Assembly (NCBI GenBank): GCA_024229515.1
Contig: JAAESI010000024.1
Coordinates: 62,001 to 126,000, forward strand
Origin: Pseudomonadota bacterium
GTDB taxonomy: Bacteria > Myxococcota_A > UBA796 > UBA9615
DNA: 64,000 bases
Reading direction: 5' to 3'
This document shows, one piece after another, positions 34,812 to 43,403 of the stretch. The first letter of the stretch is position 1. Every line of letters begins with the position of its first letter. The notes under the pieces are model-generated. The model had not been told where the DNA came from. It did not search any database and saw only the letters and a program-made list of their open reading frames with translations. The translations under genes and the position numbers were made by a program.

Positions 34812-37043
34812 TTACGGCTCGAGCGCGCGAAGGATGGTCGTGACGACCGCGGCCGCCGCCACCGCGGCCGCGAACGCGGCGATCTGGGTCGACCCCAGCG
34901 GCCCCGCGGGGAACAACCCCAGGAGCACGGCCGACCCCGCCGCGACCGCCATGAGCGGAAGCGCGCGGCCGGCCGCCGCAAACGCTGCCGCCATCACCGC
35001 CGCCGCCGCCGCCGCGGGGGTGATCGCACCGGCGATTCCGGCCGCCCCGATGATCAGGGCGATCGAGGCGATCGCGCCCACCAGGAGTGCCTCTCCGAGG
35101 AACTCACGGGGCGTGGTCACCGAGGGCAGGCCGATCAGCATCAGGACCACGAGGACGAGGGCGGCCCCGCCCACGCGGAGGATGCTCCGCGCCGAGCGCC
35201 GGCCCGCCAGGGAGATCGCGACCGCCTCCCCCGCCAGCGCCACCCGCTCCCCATCCGCGGGGAGGGACTCCGCCAGTCGGCCCAGGTGAGCTCCCCCGCG
35301 AGGCTGCAGGCGGACCGTGGCGGTGGCGACCGACAGGTCCGAAGAGCGGAGGGGGCCGAGGTGGTCGGAGTTGCCGAAGTTCAGCAGGTACTGCTCGACC
35401 AACGCGGGGTCGGTGGGCAGTTCCCCGGGTCGAGCTCCGCCGACGACCGCGTGCAGCGTGCTCACGAAGTCCGCCCACGAGGTCGAACCCCGAACCGCGG
35501 GATCGACGCGGAGGCTGTCCTGCACGGTCCGGATCGCCTTTAGCGCGCCCGGCGTAGCGGCGGACCGAGGCTCGCCGCGGAAAACCACGAACGCCGCCGG
35601 GGACGTGCCCGTGGTGCTCGCCAGCGCCGCTGAGGCGGACCCCACCGAGTGCGAGTAGGAGACCAGGCCTCCGGCATCCAGGCCCACGGGGAGCCCACCG
35701 ACGAGGCGGAAGCCGCCGAGGATCACCAGGGCCGCCACGTACGGAAGCCACGGCCACGCGCGGCGTTCGGCCGCGACCCGCGACCGCTCCGGCTCCAGGG
35801 TCGGTCCCACGGCCATCCCCACCGTCGAGCCCAGCAGGAGCGCGAGGTTGGGGGCGAAGCCGGCCCCGGAGTCGATGAGGCCTACGCCCCACGCCACTCC
35901 GGCGAGCGCGACGATGACGTGAGAGCCCATCGGCGCGGGTGATCCCGAGGCCGCGACGGCGGCCAGCCAGCCGGCCCAGGCCGCTCCCGTGAGCCCCACC
36001 AGCACCATCGGCACCGACAGCGGGAGGCTGAGCAGGCCGAGCAGGCCGAAGATCGCCGCGAGCGTGATCGCGGGGACCGCCGCAGCCAGCAGCGCGGGGA
36101 CGGCGTCCCGACGCATCCAGCCCACGACCACCACCAGCATGAACGACATCCCCACCAGCGCCTTGCGCACCGAGCGGGGCACGATCGCGCCCAAGGCCTC
36201 CTCGAACAGCCGCGCGCTCACCATCGCCGTGGTGGCCCCCTCGACGTCCGGCAGGGCGGCGAGCGCGGCATCGATGTCGGCGTGAGCGGCAGCGTCCGGA
36301 TCAGCCGCGCCGGCGTGCGCGGCGGCGACGATCGCGGCAGCGGAAGCCGCTCCCGGCCCCGACCCCGTGGCGAGCTCGCGGAGCTTGCCCGCGACCACCG
36401 TCGAGGCCGGATCCGTGGTCTCCCCCAGCGCCACTGCGAGCCGGGCGCGGTTCACCAACTGCTGTAAGGCGAGGCCGTCGGGGGTCCCGCGGAAGTCGGC
36501 GTCGGCGAGCGCGTAGGCAGCGCCCCCGGCCAGCCGCGCGTCCACCCCCGAACGATCGATCCAAGCCACCACCACGGCCAGCGAGCCGTCCTCGGCGACG
36601 AGCTGTCCGCCCACGAAGCGCGACTGCAGCACAGCTTCGGAGGCGGCCAGCCAGGCATCGGTGCCGGGCTCGGGGCGGGGCTCGAATGGGGTGACGGCGG
36701 TCAGCGTGCCCGCGTCCTCGACCACCAGCGGCGCGGAGAACGGATCGGCGACGCGGCGCAAGCTCGGCAGACCGGCGAGGGCGTCGGCGATCGCGGCGGT
36801 CCGCTCGACGACGGCTGGGGCCAGGCCGGCTCCCGCATCGGGGATCGCGTTGGGCCAGGTCACGATCGCGATGATGTCGTCGCCGCCCGTGGCCGCGTCC
36901 ATGGCGTCGTTGAGCTCGACGAGGGCGTGCCCCTCGGGAAGGGCGAACGCGCGCGCCCCATCCTCCTCCAACCGGGGCAGCCCCAGGCCTGCGATCAGCA
37001 CGAGGCCCGCGAGCACGAGCCATTCGGGACGGAGCTTCGGCAT
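34812..37043 (-). CDS. RND/MMPL superfamily exporter
   Basis: 743 residues. N-terminal membrane helix (8-22), a large periplasmic domain (~25-255), a set of membrane helices at ~275-450, a second periplasmic domain (~455-600) and final helices at ~605-740: the duplicated RND layout in its shorter MMPL-like form. It lacks the third helical repeat of tripartite drug pumps, so lipid or hopanoid-type export is more likely. Adjacent beta-barrel and LolA-like genes with overlapping ends make a probable three-part envelope transport operon. ATG 37043 overlaps the end of the barrel gene. Confidence 0.82.
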   Translation of the reverse strand: MPKLRPEWLVLAGLVLIAGLGLPRLEEDGARAFALPEGHALVELNDAMDAATGGDDIIAIVTWPNAIPDAGAGLAPAVVERTAAIADALAGLPSLRRVADPFSAPLVVEDAGTLTAVTPFEPRPEPGTDAWLAASEAVLQSRFVGGQLVAEDGSLAVVVAWIDRSGVDARLAGGAAYALADADFRGTPDGLALQQLVNRARLAVALGETTDPASTVVAGKLRELATGSGPGAASAAAIVAAAHAGAADPDAAAHADIDAALAALPDVEGATTAMVSARLFEEALGAIVPRSVRKALVGMSFMLVVVVGWMRRDAVPALLAAAVPAITLAAIFGLLGLLSLPLSVPMVLVGLTGAAWAGWLAAVAASGSPAPMGSHVIVALAGVAWGVGLIDSGAGFAPNLALLLGSTVGMAVGPTLEPERSRVAAERRAWPWLPYVAALVILGGFRLVGGLPVGLDAGGLVSYSHSVGSASAALASTTGTSPAAFVVFRGEPRSAATPGALKAIRTVQDSLRVDPAVRGSTSWADFVSTLHAVVGGARPGELPTDPALVEQYLLNFGNSDHLGPLRSSDLSVATATVRLQPRGGAHLGRLAESLPADGERVALAGEAVAISLAGRRSARSILRVGGAALVLVVLMLIGLPSVTTPREFLGEALLVGAIASIALIIGAAGIAGAITPAAAAAAVMAAAFAAAGRALPLMAVAAGSAVLLGLFPAGPLGSTQIAAFAAAVAAAAVVTTILRALEP

Positions 37044-38509
37044 CAGAACCTGTAGGTCAGGCCGACTTCCACGCGGGAGTTCCGGCCGTACGGCGTGAAC
37101 AGCGTCTCCTCGCCGGTGGCGAGCATCACCAGGGCGCCCGCGGAGATCGTCATGCGGTCCAGCGCCTCCCAGGTCAGGTGGCTGCGGATGAGGGCATCCC
37201 CGTGGAGGGTCGCGAAGCCGCGCACGTCCAGGGCCAGGCGGGCGGGGAAGTCGGCGTGCACGTTGAAGTAGAAGGCGTGCTCGTAGGGGTGGCGGATGTC
37301 GGGCGTCGCCTGGAAGCCGGTCTCGTAGTCGGTCACCACCCGACCGGAGTCCTCATCGGCGACCGTGATCACCTGGCCTCCGGGGCAGGCGTCCCGCTGG
37401 GCCTCCGCCTCGTCGGACGTCGCGGTGCTCACGTCGCCGTTGTACTGGAGCCGGAAGGCGAGGCCGAAGTCCCCCGCGATCTCGGGCAGCATCAGCTCCG
37501 CCCCGATCGCGTACTTGATGTACGGATCGTCGATCAGGCAGTCGTCCTTGTCCGGGTCCGTGGTGTGGAAGTACGCCGCCTCCCCCTTGAAGACCAGCCG
37601 CCAGACGTTCACCGCGACGTCGATCCCGGGGATGTAGAGCCGGTTGTGCTGGGGGGTGATCCGCAGCAGCGCCTCCCCCGAGGCGAGGTGATCCAGCGTG
37701 CCGTCACCGTCGTCGTCGGTGCCGTTGGTCACCTCAAAGTAGGTGTACGTCGGCAGCTTGTCGCGGGTCATCGCGAAGCTCAGCCCGAGGTCGACCGACG
37801 GCAGGAAGAGGTCGACGCGGGCGCCGACGTCGATCGCCTTGCCGAGATCGTCCTGATCGCCGGTCAGCACCGGATCTCCGAAGAAGGCGTAGCTGTTCTT
37901 GAACTCGAGGTCACCGAGCCCGAACGGCACGGTCTGGGAGCGCGGCAGGCCCCACCGGTTGTCCCAGCGAGAAGGCTCGCTGTTCCGAAAGCGCGAGGGC
38001 CGGAAGGCGGGGACGAAGATCACCTCGGCGCTGAAGATGCCGCGCGCGAAGCCCAACTGCACGCCGGGGATCGGCAGCGGCTCGTTGAACAGCAGCTCCT
38101 CGTAGTCCCAGGCGACGAGGTTGTCCGTCGGCGACGCAACGTCCATCTTCCCCCAGCGGACCTGCAGCGCGCCGGCCTCCAGATCGAAGCCGAACTTGCG
38201 GAGCCCGACGGAGGCCTCGCGGATGATCACGCGGTTCCCCCGACCGGAGTCGAGGAAGTCGTGACGGAACTCCACCTCCGCGCTGGCGCGCAGGAACCGG
38301 TACTTCGCGCGCAGCCGGGGAGCGATCCGGATCTGCGCCACGGCAGCGACGGCCTCGGTCCCCGCGGGGGCTCGGCTCCCGACGTTCTCGACGTACTGGT
38401 AGTAGTCGAAGGCGGCGAATCCGCCCAGGGTCAGCTCAGGCGGCTCCGCGGCCGACGCGAGCCCGGGAACCGCCAGGACGAGGGCGGCGGCGAGGACAAA
38501 CGCTCGCAC
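37043..38509 (-). CDS. Outer-membrane beta-barrel protein (DUF1302-like)
   Basis: 488 residues. Signal peptide 1-20 (LVLAVPGLASA), alternating beta-strand pattern throughout and a C-terminal strand VEVGLTYRF ending in Phe, the Bam recognition signal of outer-membrane barrels. Motifs such as GALQVRWGKMDVASPTDNL match the DUF1302/alginate-export-like porin group. Loops carry Asp-rich NGTDDDGDGTLDH, a probable Ca-binding site. Sits between the RND gene and the LolA-like gene with single-base junctions. Cargo unknown. Confidence 0.75.
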   Translation of the reverse strand: MRAFVLAAALVLAVPGLASAAEPPELTLGGFAAFDYYQYVENVGSRAPAGTEAVAAVAQIRIAPRLRAKYRFLRASAEVEFRHDFLDSGRGNRVIIREASVGLRKFGFDLEAGALQVRWGKMDVASPTDNLVAWDYEELLFNEPLPIPGVQLGFARGIFSAEVIFVPAFRPSRFRNSEPSRWDNRWGLPRSQTVPFGLGDLEFKNSYAFFGDPVLTGDQDDLGKAIDVGARVDLFLPSVDLGLSFAMTRDKLPTYTYFEVTNGTDDDGDGTLDHLASGEALLRITPQHNRLYIPGIDVAVNVWRLVFKGEAAYFHTTDPDKDDCLIDDPYIKYAIGAELMLPEIAGDFGLAFRLQYNGDVSTATSDEAEAQRDACPGGQVITVADEDSGRVVTDYETGFQATPDIRHPYEHAFYFNVHADFPARLALDVRGFATLHGDALIRSHLTWEALDRMTISAGALVMLATGEETLFTPYGRNSRVEVGLTYRF

Positions 38510-39294
38510 TACCAGCTGTCCAGGGTCGAGGGCGAGAAGATCGACGGGTCGATCTTGGAGGCGTCGCGCGACGTCACCGTCATCACGGTCTTGGAGCCGG
38601 CCTGCACGTTCGTGACCGTCGCCTGGTCGAACCGCCAGGACTCACCGACCTGCACGAGGCCGTCGGCGGTCAGCACCTTCAGCAGGCCGTCGGCCTTGTC
38701 GTAGAAGTCGACCCGCCAGGTGACGTGGTGCTCCTTGTCGACGAACAAGACCACGCGACCGTACGCGCTGGCCTTGGCCGCGGCGTCCGTCTTGGGCGCG
38801 TCCTGAAGCTGCAGGCAGGTGCGCCCGTCGCCGCACGGGGCCTCACCCAGGAGCGTGTACTCCCGCGCCTCGGGGTCGACCGCCACCGTCAGGTCCTCGA
38901 TCGTGAAGTCGCTCCCCACGAAGGACTCGCTGCGATCCGCCGGCGCGATCCGGCGGACCTGATCCAGCGCGGGCACATACAGCCAGCTGTCCTGCTTCTT
39001 GCCGGGGCGCTGCACCGACAGCAACGCGGTGCCGGCGATGTTGCCGGGGGTCTCGAAGCGGATCAGGTTGCGGGCGGGCTTGTCGGCCATCGCCTGGGTC
39101 CACATCCGGAAGGTGCGGGTCTCCGATCCGCGGGGGCCGGTCACCTCCATCGTCACGGCGAGCTGTTCGCCGGAGGTCTTGAGGCCGGCTTCCACCTGCT
39201 GCATCACCGCCAGGCCGTCGTCCGCGAGTGCGGTCGAAGCCAGGAGGAGGGAGGCGATCAGGAAACACGAACGGACGAGTGCGGAGGTCGTCAT
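38509..39294 (-). CDS. LolA-like outer-membrane lipoprotein-sorting protein
   Basis: 261 residues, ATG 39294, signal peptide 1-24 (LLLASTALA). The mature protein matches the LolA-like family linked to RND/MMPL exporters: RTFRMWTQAMADKPARNLIRFETPGNIAGTALLS, SWLYVPALDQVRRI, SFVGSDFTIEDL. Periplasmic carrier with a half-barrel for lipid or lipoprotein. Its stop abuts the barrel gene start, consistent with LolA-like, barrel and RND exporter acting as a trans-envelope lipid route. First gene of the block running to 31243. Confidence 0.82.
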   Translation of the reverse strand: MTTSALVRSCFLIASLLLASTALADDGLAVMQQVEAGLKTSGEQLAVTMEVTGPRGSETRTFRMWTQAMADKPARNLIRFETPGNIAGTALLSVQRPGKKQDSWLYVPALDQVRRIAPADRSESFVGSDFTIEDLTVAVDPEAREYTLLGEAPCGDGRTCLQLQDAPKTDAAAKASAYGRVVLFVDKEHHVTWRVDFYDKADGLLKVLTADGLVQVGESWRFDQATVTNVQAGSKTVMTVTSRDASKIDPSIFSPSTLDSW

Positions 39295-39382
39295 GGGATC
39301 TCCAAAAGCGCGGGGCCGCGGCGCGCGCGGGAGTGTATCTGAGAGAGGTGCGGCTCGCTGGCCGGTAGGACCGGCGCGCCGC

Positions 39383-39727
39383 CTAGTGGTGGTCCTGCGG
39401 GAGGAAGCAGTCCGTCTCAACCTCAGCGCAGGTCGTGCCCAGCACCCGCCGGCTCATCGCGCAGTCGAACCGCGCTCGCTCCGCCGCCTTGCGGTAGGCG
39501 TGGTACTCGTCGCACGCCTTGGCGACGCCGTCGAACGTCACCGGCGCGGTCTGGGGGATTCGCGCCTTGGCGTCCCACTCCGCCTCGCAGGTCCAGTACG
39601 TCTCGCGGCAGTCCCGGACCTCGGTCCAGTCGCCGCTCAGGTAGGTCTGCAAGGCATCCATGGCGAAGGCCCCGCCAATGGCGAGGACGACGAGGACTGC
39701 GACCAGAATCATGTCGGCGCGCTTCAC
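39383..39727 (-). CDS. Small single-pass membrane protein, Cys-rich periplasmic part
   Basis: 114 residues with GTG 39727 (ATG 39712 is possible). One N-terminal membrane segment (MILVAVLVVLAIGGAFAM), then a soluble domain with six Cys residues (VRDCRETYWTCEAEW, ACDEYHAY, FDCAMSRR, TTCAEVETDC), likely disulfide-linked in the periplasm. Not recognised. Transcribed divergently from the pseudogene at 39842. Confidence 0.6.
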   Translation of the reverse strand: MKRADMILVAVLVVLAIGGAFAMDALQTYLSGDWTEVRDCRETYWTCEAEWDAKARIPQTAPVTFDGVAKACDEYHAYRKAAERARFDCAMSRRVLGTTCAEVETDCFLPQDHH

Positions 39728-39841
39728 GCCCTCGGTATCGGAAGGATTCGGGGGCTGCTTGAGGCGACGAGCAAACTTGCTGCGGGACCGCCCTGAAGGG
39801 CACAACTCTCCGCAGGGTCGAAAAAGCCCGAAGGAGCGAAT

Positions 39842-41382
39842 GTGACGGCACCTGCGGTGCGCCCCGAAGACATCTCCATCCCCGACTGGATGCGCAACCA
39901 CCTGCGCAGCCACGGCCCTGACGGCGTCGTGTGCGTCGACGGCACCGGCACGGTGCTGGGGTGGAACGACGGCCTCATCTCGACCCTCAGCGGCGATGAG
40001 GACCCTCACTGGATCCTCAAGCCGCTGGGCTCCCTGGTCGGCTGGTCCGATCTGGGACCCCAGAACGAGCTCTTCGATCGGGCCCAGGAGACCGGCAGCG
40101 CACGCGCGACGGCGTCGATCCGCACCTCGGAGACGGCCCGGGAGTGGTCGGCGGAGCTCACCGCGGTGCGCGCCGCCGAGCCGGGCGACGCCCGCTGCCT
40201 CTTCGTCTACATCCGCCCCGCCCCCGAGGCCGCGCAGGCTCCCGCCCCGGCACCCGCGGCCGCCCCGGCCCCCGACCCGGGCATGACCCAACCGGAGATC
40301 AAGCTCAGCCGCGGAATGATGGACCTCCAGGTCCAGAACCGGATGCTGATGGGCCGCGCGGGCGGTCTGATCCTGGTCGTGGACCCGGAGTAGGGAACCG
40401 TCCTGCACGCCAACGAGTACAGCCAGGAGTACTTCCGCGTGCCCGTGAGCAAGGCGCGTGGGCAGCGGGTGGCCGACCTCATCGAGGCCGTCGAGGGCTT
40501 CACCGCCAACGCCGACGCGGAGATCTGGAACGGGCGAGACGCCAAGGAGGTGGAACTGACGTTCCCCGCCCCCAGCGGCAACGCCTGGGTCGTCACCTGC
40601 GTCTGCAGCACGATCTCGTGGCACGGCAAGGACGTGCTGCTGTAGATCGGCCGCGACGTCACCGATCGCCGCAGCGAGGGCACCACCGCGGTCGCCACCG
40701 GCATCACCCTGCCCAGCTCGGTGGTCACCCCCGTGGCCGAGTCCCTGCGCGCACCGGCGGGCCGGATCGAGCTGCTCGCTCGCAACGTGTCCGAGCGGAA
40801 GACCGCCCCTGGCACGAGAACCGGAACGACCTCGAAGAGATCCAGATGCTCGGCGACGAGGTTCGGTCCGCGTCCGAGGACCTGCTCTACCTGACGCGCA
40901 TCGCCGACGGCACCCTCGACATCCGCCGCACGGACACCACTGTCGGCCGGATCCTGTCCGGCGTACTGCCCCGACTGCAGCGGATCGCCCGCGCCCACGA
41001 ATCCGAGATCCTCTCGGTCCACGTGGACGAGGAGGCGTCGCTGTTCACGGACGCGCGCCTGCTGATGCGTGCGCTACGCGGCTTCATCGAGCGTCCGCTC
41101 CAGGACGACAGCGTGACGGTGACCTTGACGGCGACGCTGTCGGGGGACTGCGTGCGCTTCGTGGTGATCGACAGCGCCGCCGTCAGCGACGCCTCGATCC
41201 TCGAGCAGGTGCTTCAGCCCGACTCGGTCACCAAGGCGCAGTCCGGCGAGTTCGTGCTGCCGAAGATCGAGCACCTGCCGACGATGCTGGCGGTGCACCT
41301 CTTCCGCGCGCTCGGCGGGCACGTCGAGCTGCAGTCGTCCCCCGGGATGGGGACCCAGGTGACGCTTACGCTGCTGTCGTAG
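39842..41382 (+). pseudogene. Broken PAS/histidine-kinase-like gene (two TAG stops and a frameshift)
   Basis: GTG 39842 opens a PAS-like N-terminal region and an Ala/Pro linker. The frame stops at TAG 40391-40393 (after LILVVDPE), continues in the same frame with a PAS domain (GTVLHANEYSQEYFRVP), stops again at TAG 40645-40647 and resumes IGRDVTDRR. A shift of one frame occurs near 40800, after which RPWHENRNDLEEIQMLGDEV and a HATPase-like region (to FRALGGHVELQSSPGMGTQVTLTLLS) follow to the stop at 41382. The histidine box is not evident (SLRAPAGRIELLA). Typical sensor-kinase architecture, now inactivated. Overlaps the convergent reductase-like gene by 17 bp. Two amber codons could also mean readthrough, but the frameshift argues against it. 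Confidence 0.75.
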
Positions 41383-42532
41383 CGCTCGGCGGGGGCGAGC
41401 CCGGCACCGAAACGGACCGCTTGCCGAAGTCGGTCTGCACCGCGTAGTCCAGAAGCGTGCTGAAGTAGTCCTCGACCGTCGGAGCCGCAATCCCGCTATC
41501 CGCAAGGGCTTGTCGGGTCTTGGCGGTGTCGAACTTCGGCTGCGCCGTGAAGTACGGGACGAAGAACTCGCCCCCCTGCTTGAGCACCCGGGCCTTCTTG
41601 CCCCACAGGAACAGGTTCACCACCGGACGCACCCACTTCATGAAGAAGCCCGGGTCGATGTACCTGGCCGGCTTGCCCCCGAAGTAGCGGTGGCACAGCG
41701 CCGCCAGCTCCTCGATGGTGCGCGCCCCGCCCTCGCCCGCGGCCAGCTGCCACGTCCGCCCGGTCGGCTGGTCCGCGCGGGACAGCAACTCGATCGAGTC
41801 CGCGACGTAGTTCACGGGCACCAGGTCCACCATGGTCTTCGGGCTCCCCACGATCGTGCGCCACCAACCGCGGGCATAGATCTGGACGGGCCAGTACATC
41901 ATCCCGAAGTTGCTGGTCGCGCCGGTGTTCGACTCGCCGACGATGATCGACGGACGGAAGACCGTCAGAGGCATGTCGCCGCAGTGCTCGCGCAGCCACG
42001 ACTCGGCCTCGTACTTGCTCTGCTCGTAGGAGTTGCGCCAGCCCGCGTCGTGCTCGAGCTCGTCCTCCGAGACGGGGCCGGGCCGGTTGCCGGCGACGAA
42101 CGCGGTGCCGACCCAGTCCAGCCGGTCCAGCCTCCCCGCCTCGAACACCTCGCGGGCGAAGGCAACGACCTGCTGGGTGCCGAACACGTTGCGCAGCCGC
42201 GCGTCCTCGAGATCCTGGTTGAACCGCACGTCCGCGGCCGCGTGCAGGAACACGGTGCAGTGCTGGATGACGTCGTTGCTCTGGTCGGCGCTCAGCCCCA
42301 ACCGCTCCTTCGTCAGGTCGCCCAGCACGGGCTGGATGCGGCCGATCAGGGCCTCAGCGTGCTCGTCGTCCGTCGCTCGCTTGAGCGACTTGAGCAGCCG
42401 CTCGCGGCCGTGCGCGATGTCCGTGGCCCGCACGAGGCACCACAGCTGGCCCACGTCGGGGCGGTTGAGCAGGCGGACCGCCAGGTGGCGTCCTACGAAT
42501 CCGGTGACTCCGGTGATGAAAATCTCGCTCAT
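41366..42532 (-). CDS. Thioester-reductase-like SDR protein
   Basis: 388 residues. N-terminal ITGVTGFVGRHLAVRLL is the TGxxGxxG cofactor motif; VFLHAAADVRF, SYEQSKYEAE (the YxxxK of extended SDRs, reading YEQSK) and TVFRPSIIVG match the NAD_binding_4 / male-sterility type that reduces acyl thioesters. The C-terminal ~100 residues are less typical (FFMKWVRPVVNLFLWGKK may contact the membrane). Starts 10 bp after the FabG-like gene's stop and is probably co-transcribed, suggesting a short acyl-chain reduction pathway. Confidence 0.78.
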   Translation of the reverse strand: MSEIFITGVTGFVGRHLAVRLLNRPDVGQLWCLVRATDIAHGRERLLKSLKRATDDEHAEALIGRIQPVLGDLTKERLGLSADQSNDVIQHCTVFLHAAADVRFNQDLEDARLRNVFGTQQVVAFAREVFEAGRLDRLDWVGTAFVAGNRPGPVSEDELEHDAGWRNSYEQSKYEAESWLREHCGDMPLTVFRPSIIVGESNTGATSNFGMMYWPVQIYARGWWRTIVGSPKTMVDLVPVNYVADSIELLSRADQPTGRTWQLAAGEGGARTIEELAALCHRYFGGKPARYIDPGFFMKWVRPVVNLFLWGKKARVLKQGGEFFVPYFTAQPKFDTAKTRQALADSGIAAPTVEDYFSTLLDYAVQTDFGKRSVSVPGSPPPSATTAA

Positions 42533-42542
42533 CGATCAGCCC

Positions 42543-43295
42543 TCACATTTTGAATCCGCCATCCACGGACAGGACCTGGCCCGTCACGTAGGAGGCGTCG
42601 TCGCTGGCGAGGAAGGCGACCGCGGACGCAATCTCTTCCGGATCTCCGAACCGGTTCATCAGGATTTCCGCGAGGATCCGGTCGCTCGCGGCTTCTCGAA
42701 CTCGGGCGGACATCTCGGTCAGGATCACTCCCGGGGCAACCGCGTTCACGCGGATCTTCTTCTTTGCCAGCTCGTTGGCCAGGGCCCGCGTCATCGCTTC
42801 CACCGCGCCTTTGCTCGCCGCGTAGTTGGCGTGTCCGCGACCGGCCTTCTGACCTGCTACGGACGAGAGCAGCACAATGGATCCCTGGCGCTTCATCAAC
42901 ATGTAGCGGCCGACGGCTTTGACCACCCGGAAAGACCCCCCTGCGTTGGTGTCGACGACCTCGTTCCATTGGTCGTCTTCCATCATCAACACGAGGCCGT
43001 CCCGGGTGATCCCGGCCGAGTTGACGAGGACGTCGATGCGCCCCGCCTCCTCGAACACCTTCGAAGCAGCAGCCTGGACAGACTCGGTCGATCGCACATC
43101 GATCTTCACCGTCGTGGCTTGTCCGCCTGCGTCCGTGATGGAAGAAACCACCTCGTTCGCCGCGTCCTCGCTCGAGTAGTACCCGACCCACACGGCCGCA
43201 CCCTCGGAGGCGAGCCGGCGCGCAACTGCCGCGCCGATGCCTCGGGATCCGCCCGTGATGAAGGCTGTCTTGTCCGCAAACCGCTGCTGCTGCAT
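42543..43295 (-). CDS. FabG-like short-chain dehydrogenase (3-oxoacyl-ACP reductase type)
   Basis: Start ATG 43295; 250 residues, normal for classical SDRs. TGGSRGIG cofactor motif (15-22), NSAG, catalytic Ser in VLLSSVAG, YAASK (catalytic Tyr and Lys), and the C-terminal VTGQVLSVDGGFKM are all characteristic of FabG. Likely NADPH-dependent reduction of a 3-oxoacyl thioester. A candidate promoter is at 43328-43355, and the terminator of the upstream structured RNA lies at 43408-43443. Partner of the thioester-reductase-like gene. Confidence 0.85.
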   Translation of the reverse strand: MQQQRFADKTAFITGGSRGIGAAVARRLASEGAAVWVGYYSSEDAANEVVSSITDAGGQATTVKIDVRSTESVQAAASKVFEEAGRIDVLVNSAGITRDGLVLMMEDDQWNEVVDTNAGGSFRVVKAVGRYMLMKRQGSIVLLSSVAGQKAGRGHANYAASKGAVEAMTRALANELAKKKIRVNAVAPGVILTEMSARVREAASDRILAEILMNRFGDPEEIASAVAFLASDDASYVTGQVLSVDGGFKM

Positions 43296-43327
43296 CCGTC
43301 GTCGCCTCCGGGTCCCTCGGTGGCGCG

Positions 43328-43355
43328 AACATACAAGAGGGTCTGCGATGCGCAA
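43328..43355 (-). promoter_or_regulatory. Candidate sigma70 promoter of the FabG-like operon
   Basis: On the minus strand TTGCGC (43355-43350), 16-bp spacer, TATGTT (43333-43328). Transcription would start near 43321, about 25 nt before the FabG-like ATG. It lies after the upstream terminator, so the operon may be independent of the structured RNA. Confidence 0.4.
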
Positions 43356-43403
43356 CGACAAGCAGAGGCCGCACGAAGCCCGACGGGCGCGGCCGTGCCC
43401 CAA

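Noticed and set aside
40391-40647. Pyrrolysine insertion at the two TAG codons
   Set aside because: A frameshift further downstream also breaks the gene and no Pyl genes are in the window, so a pseudogene is the simpler reading.
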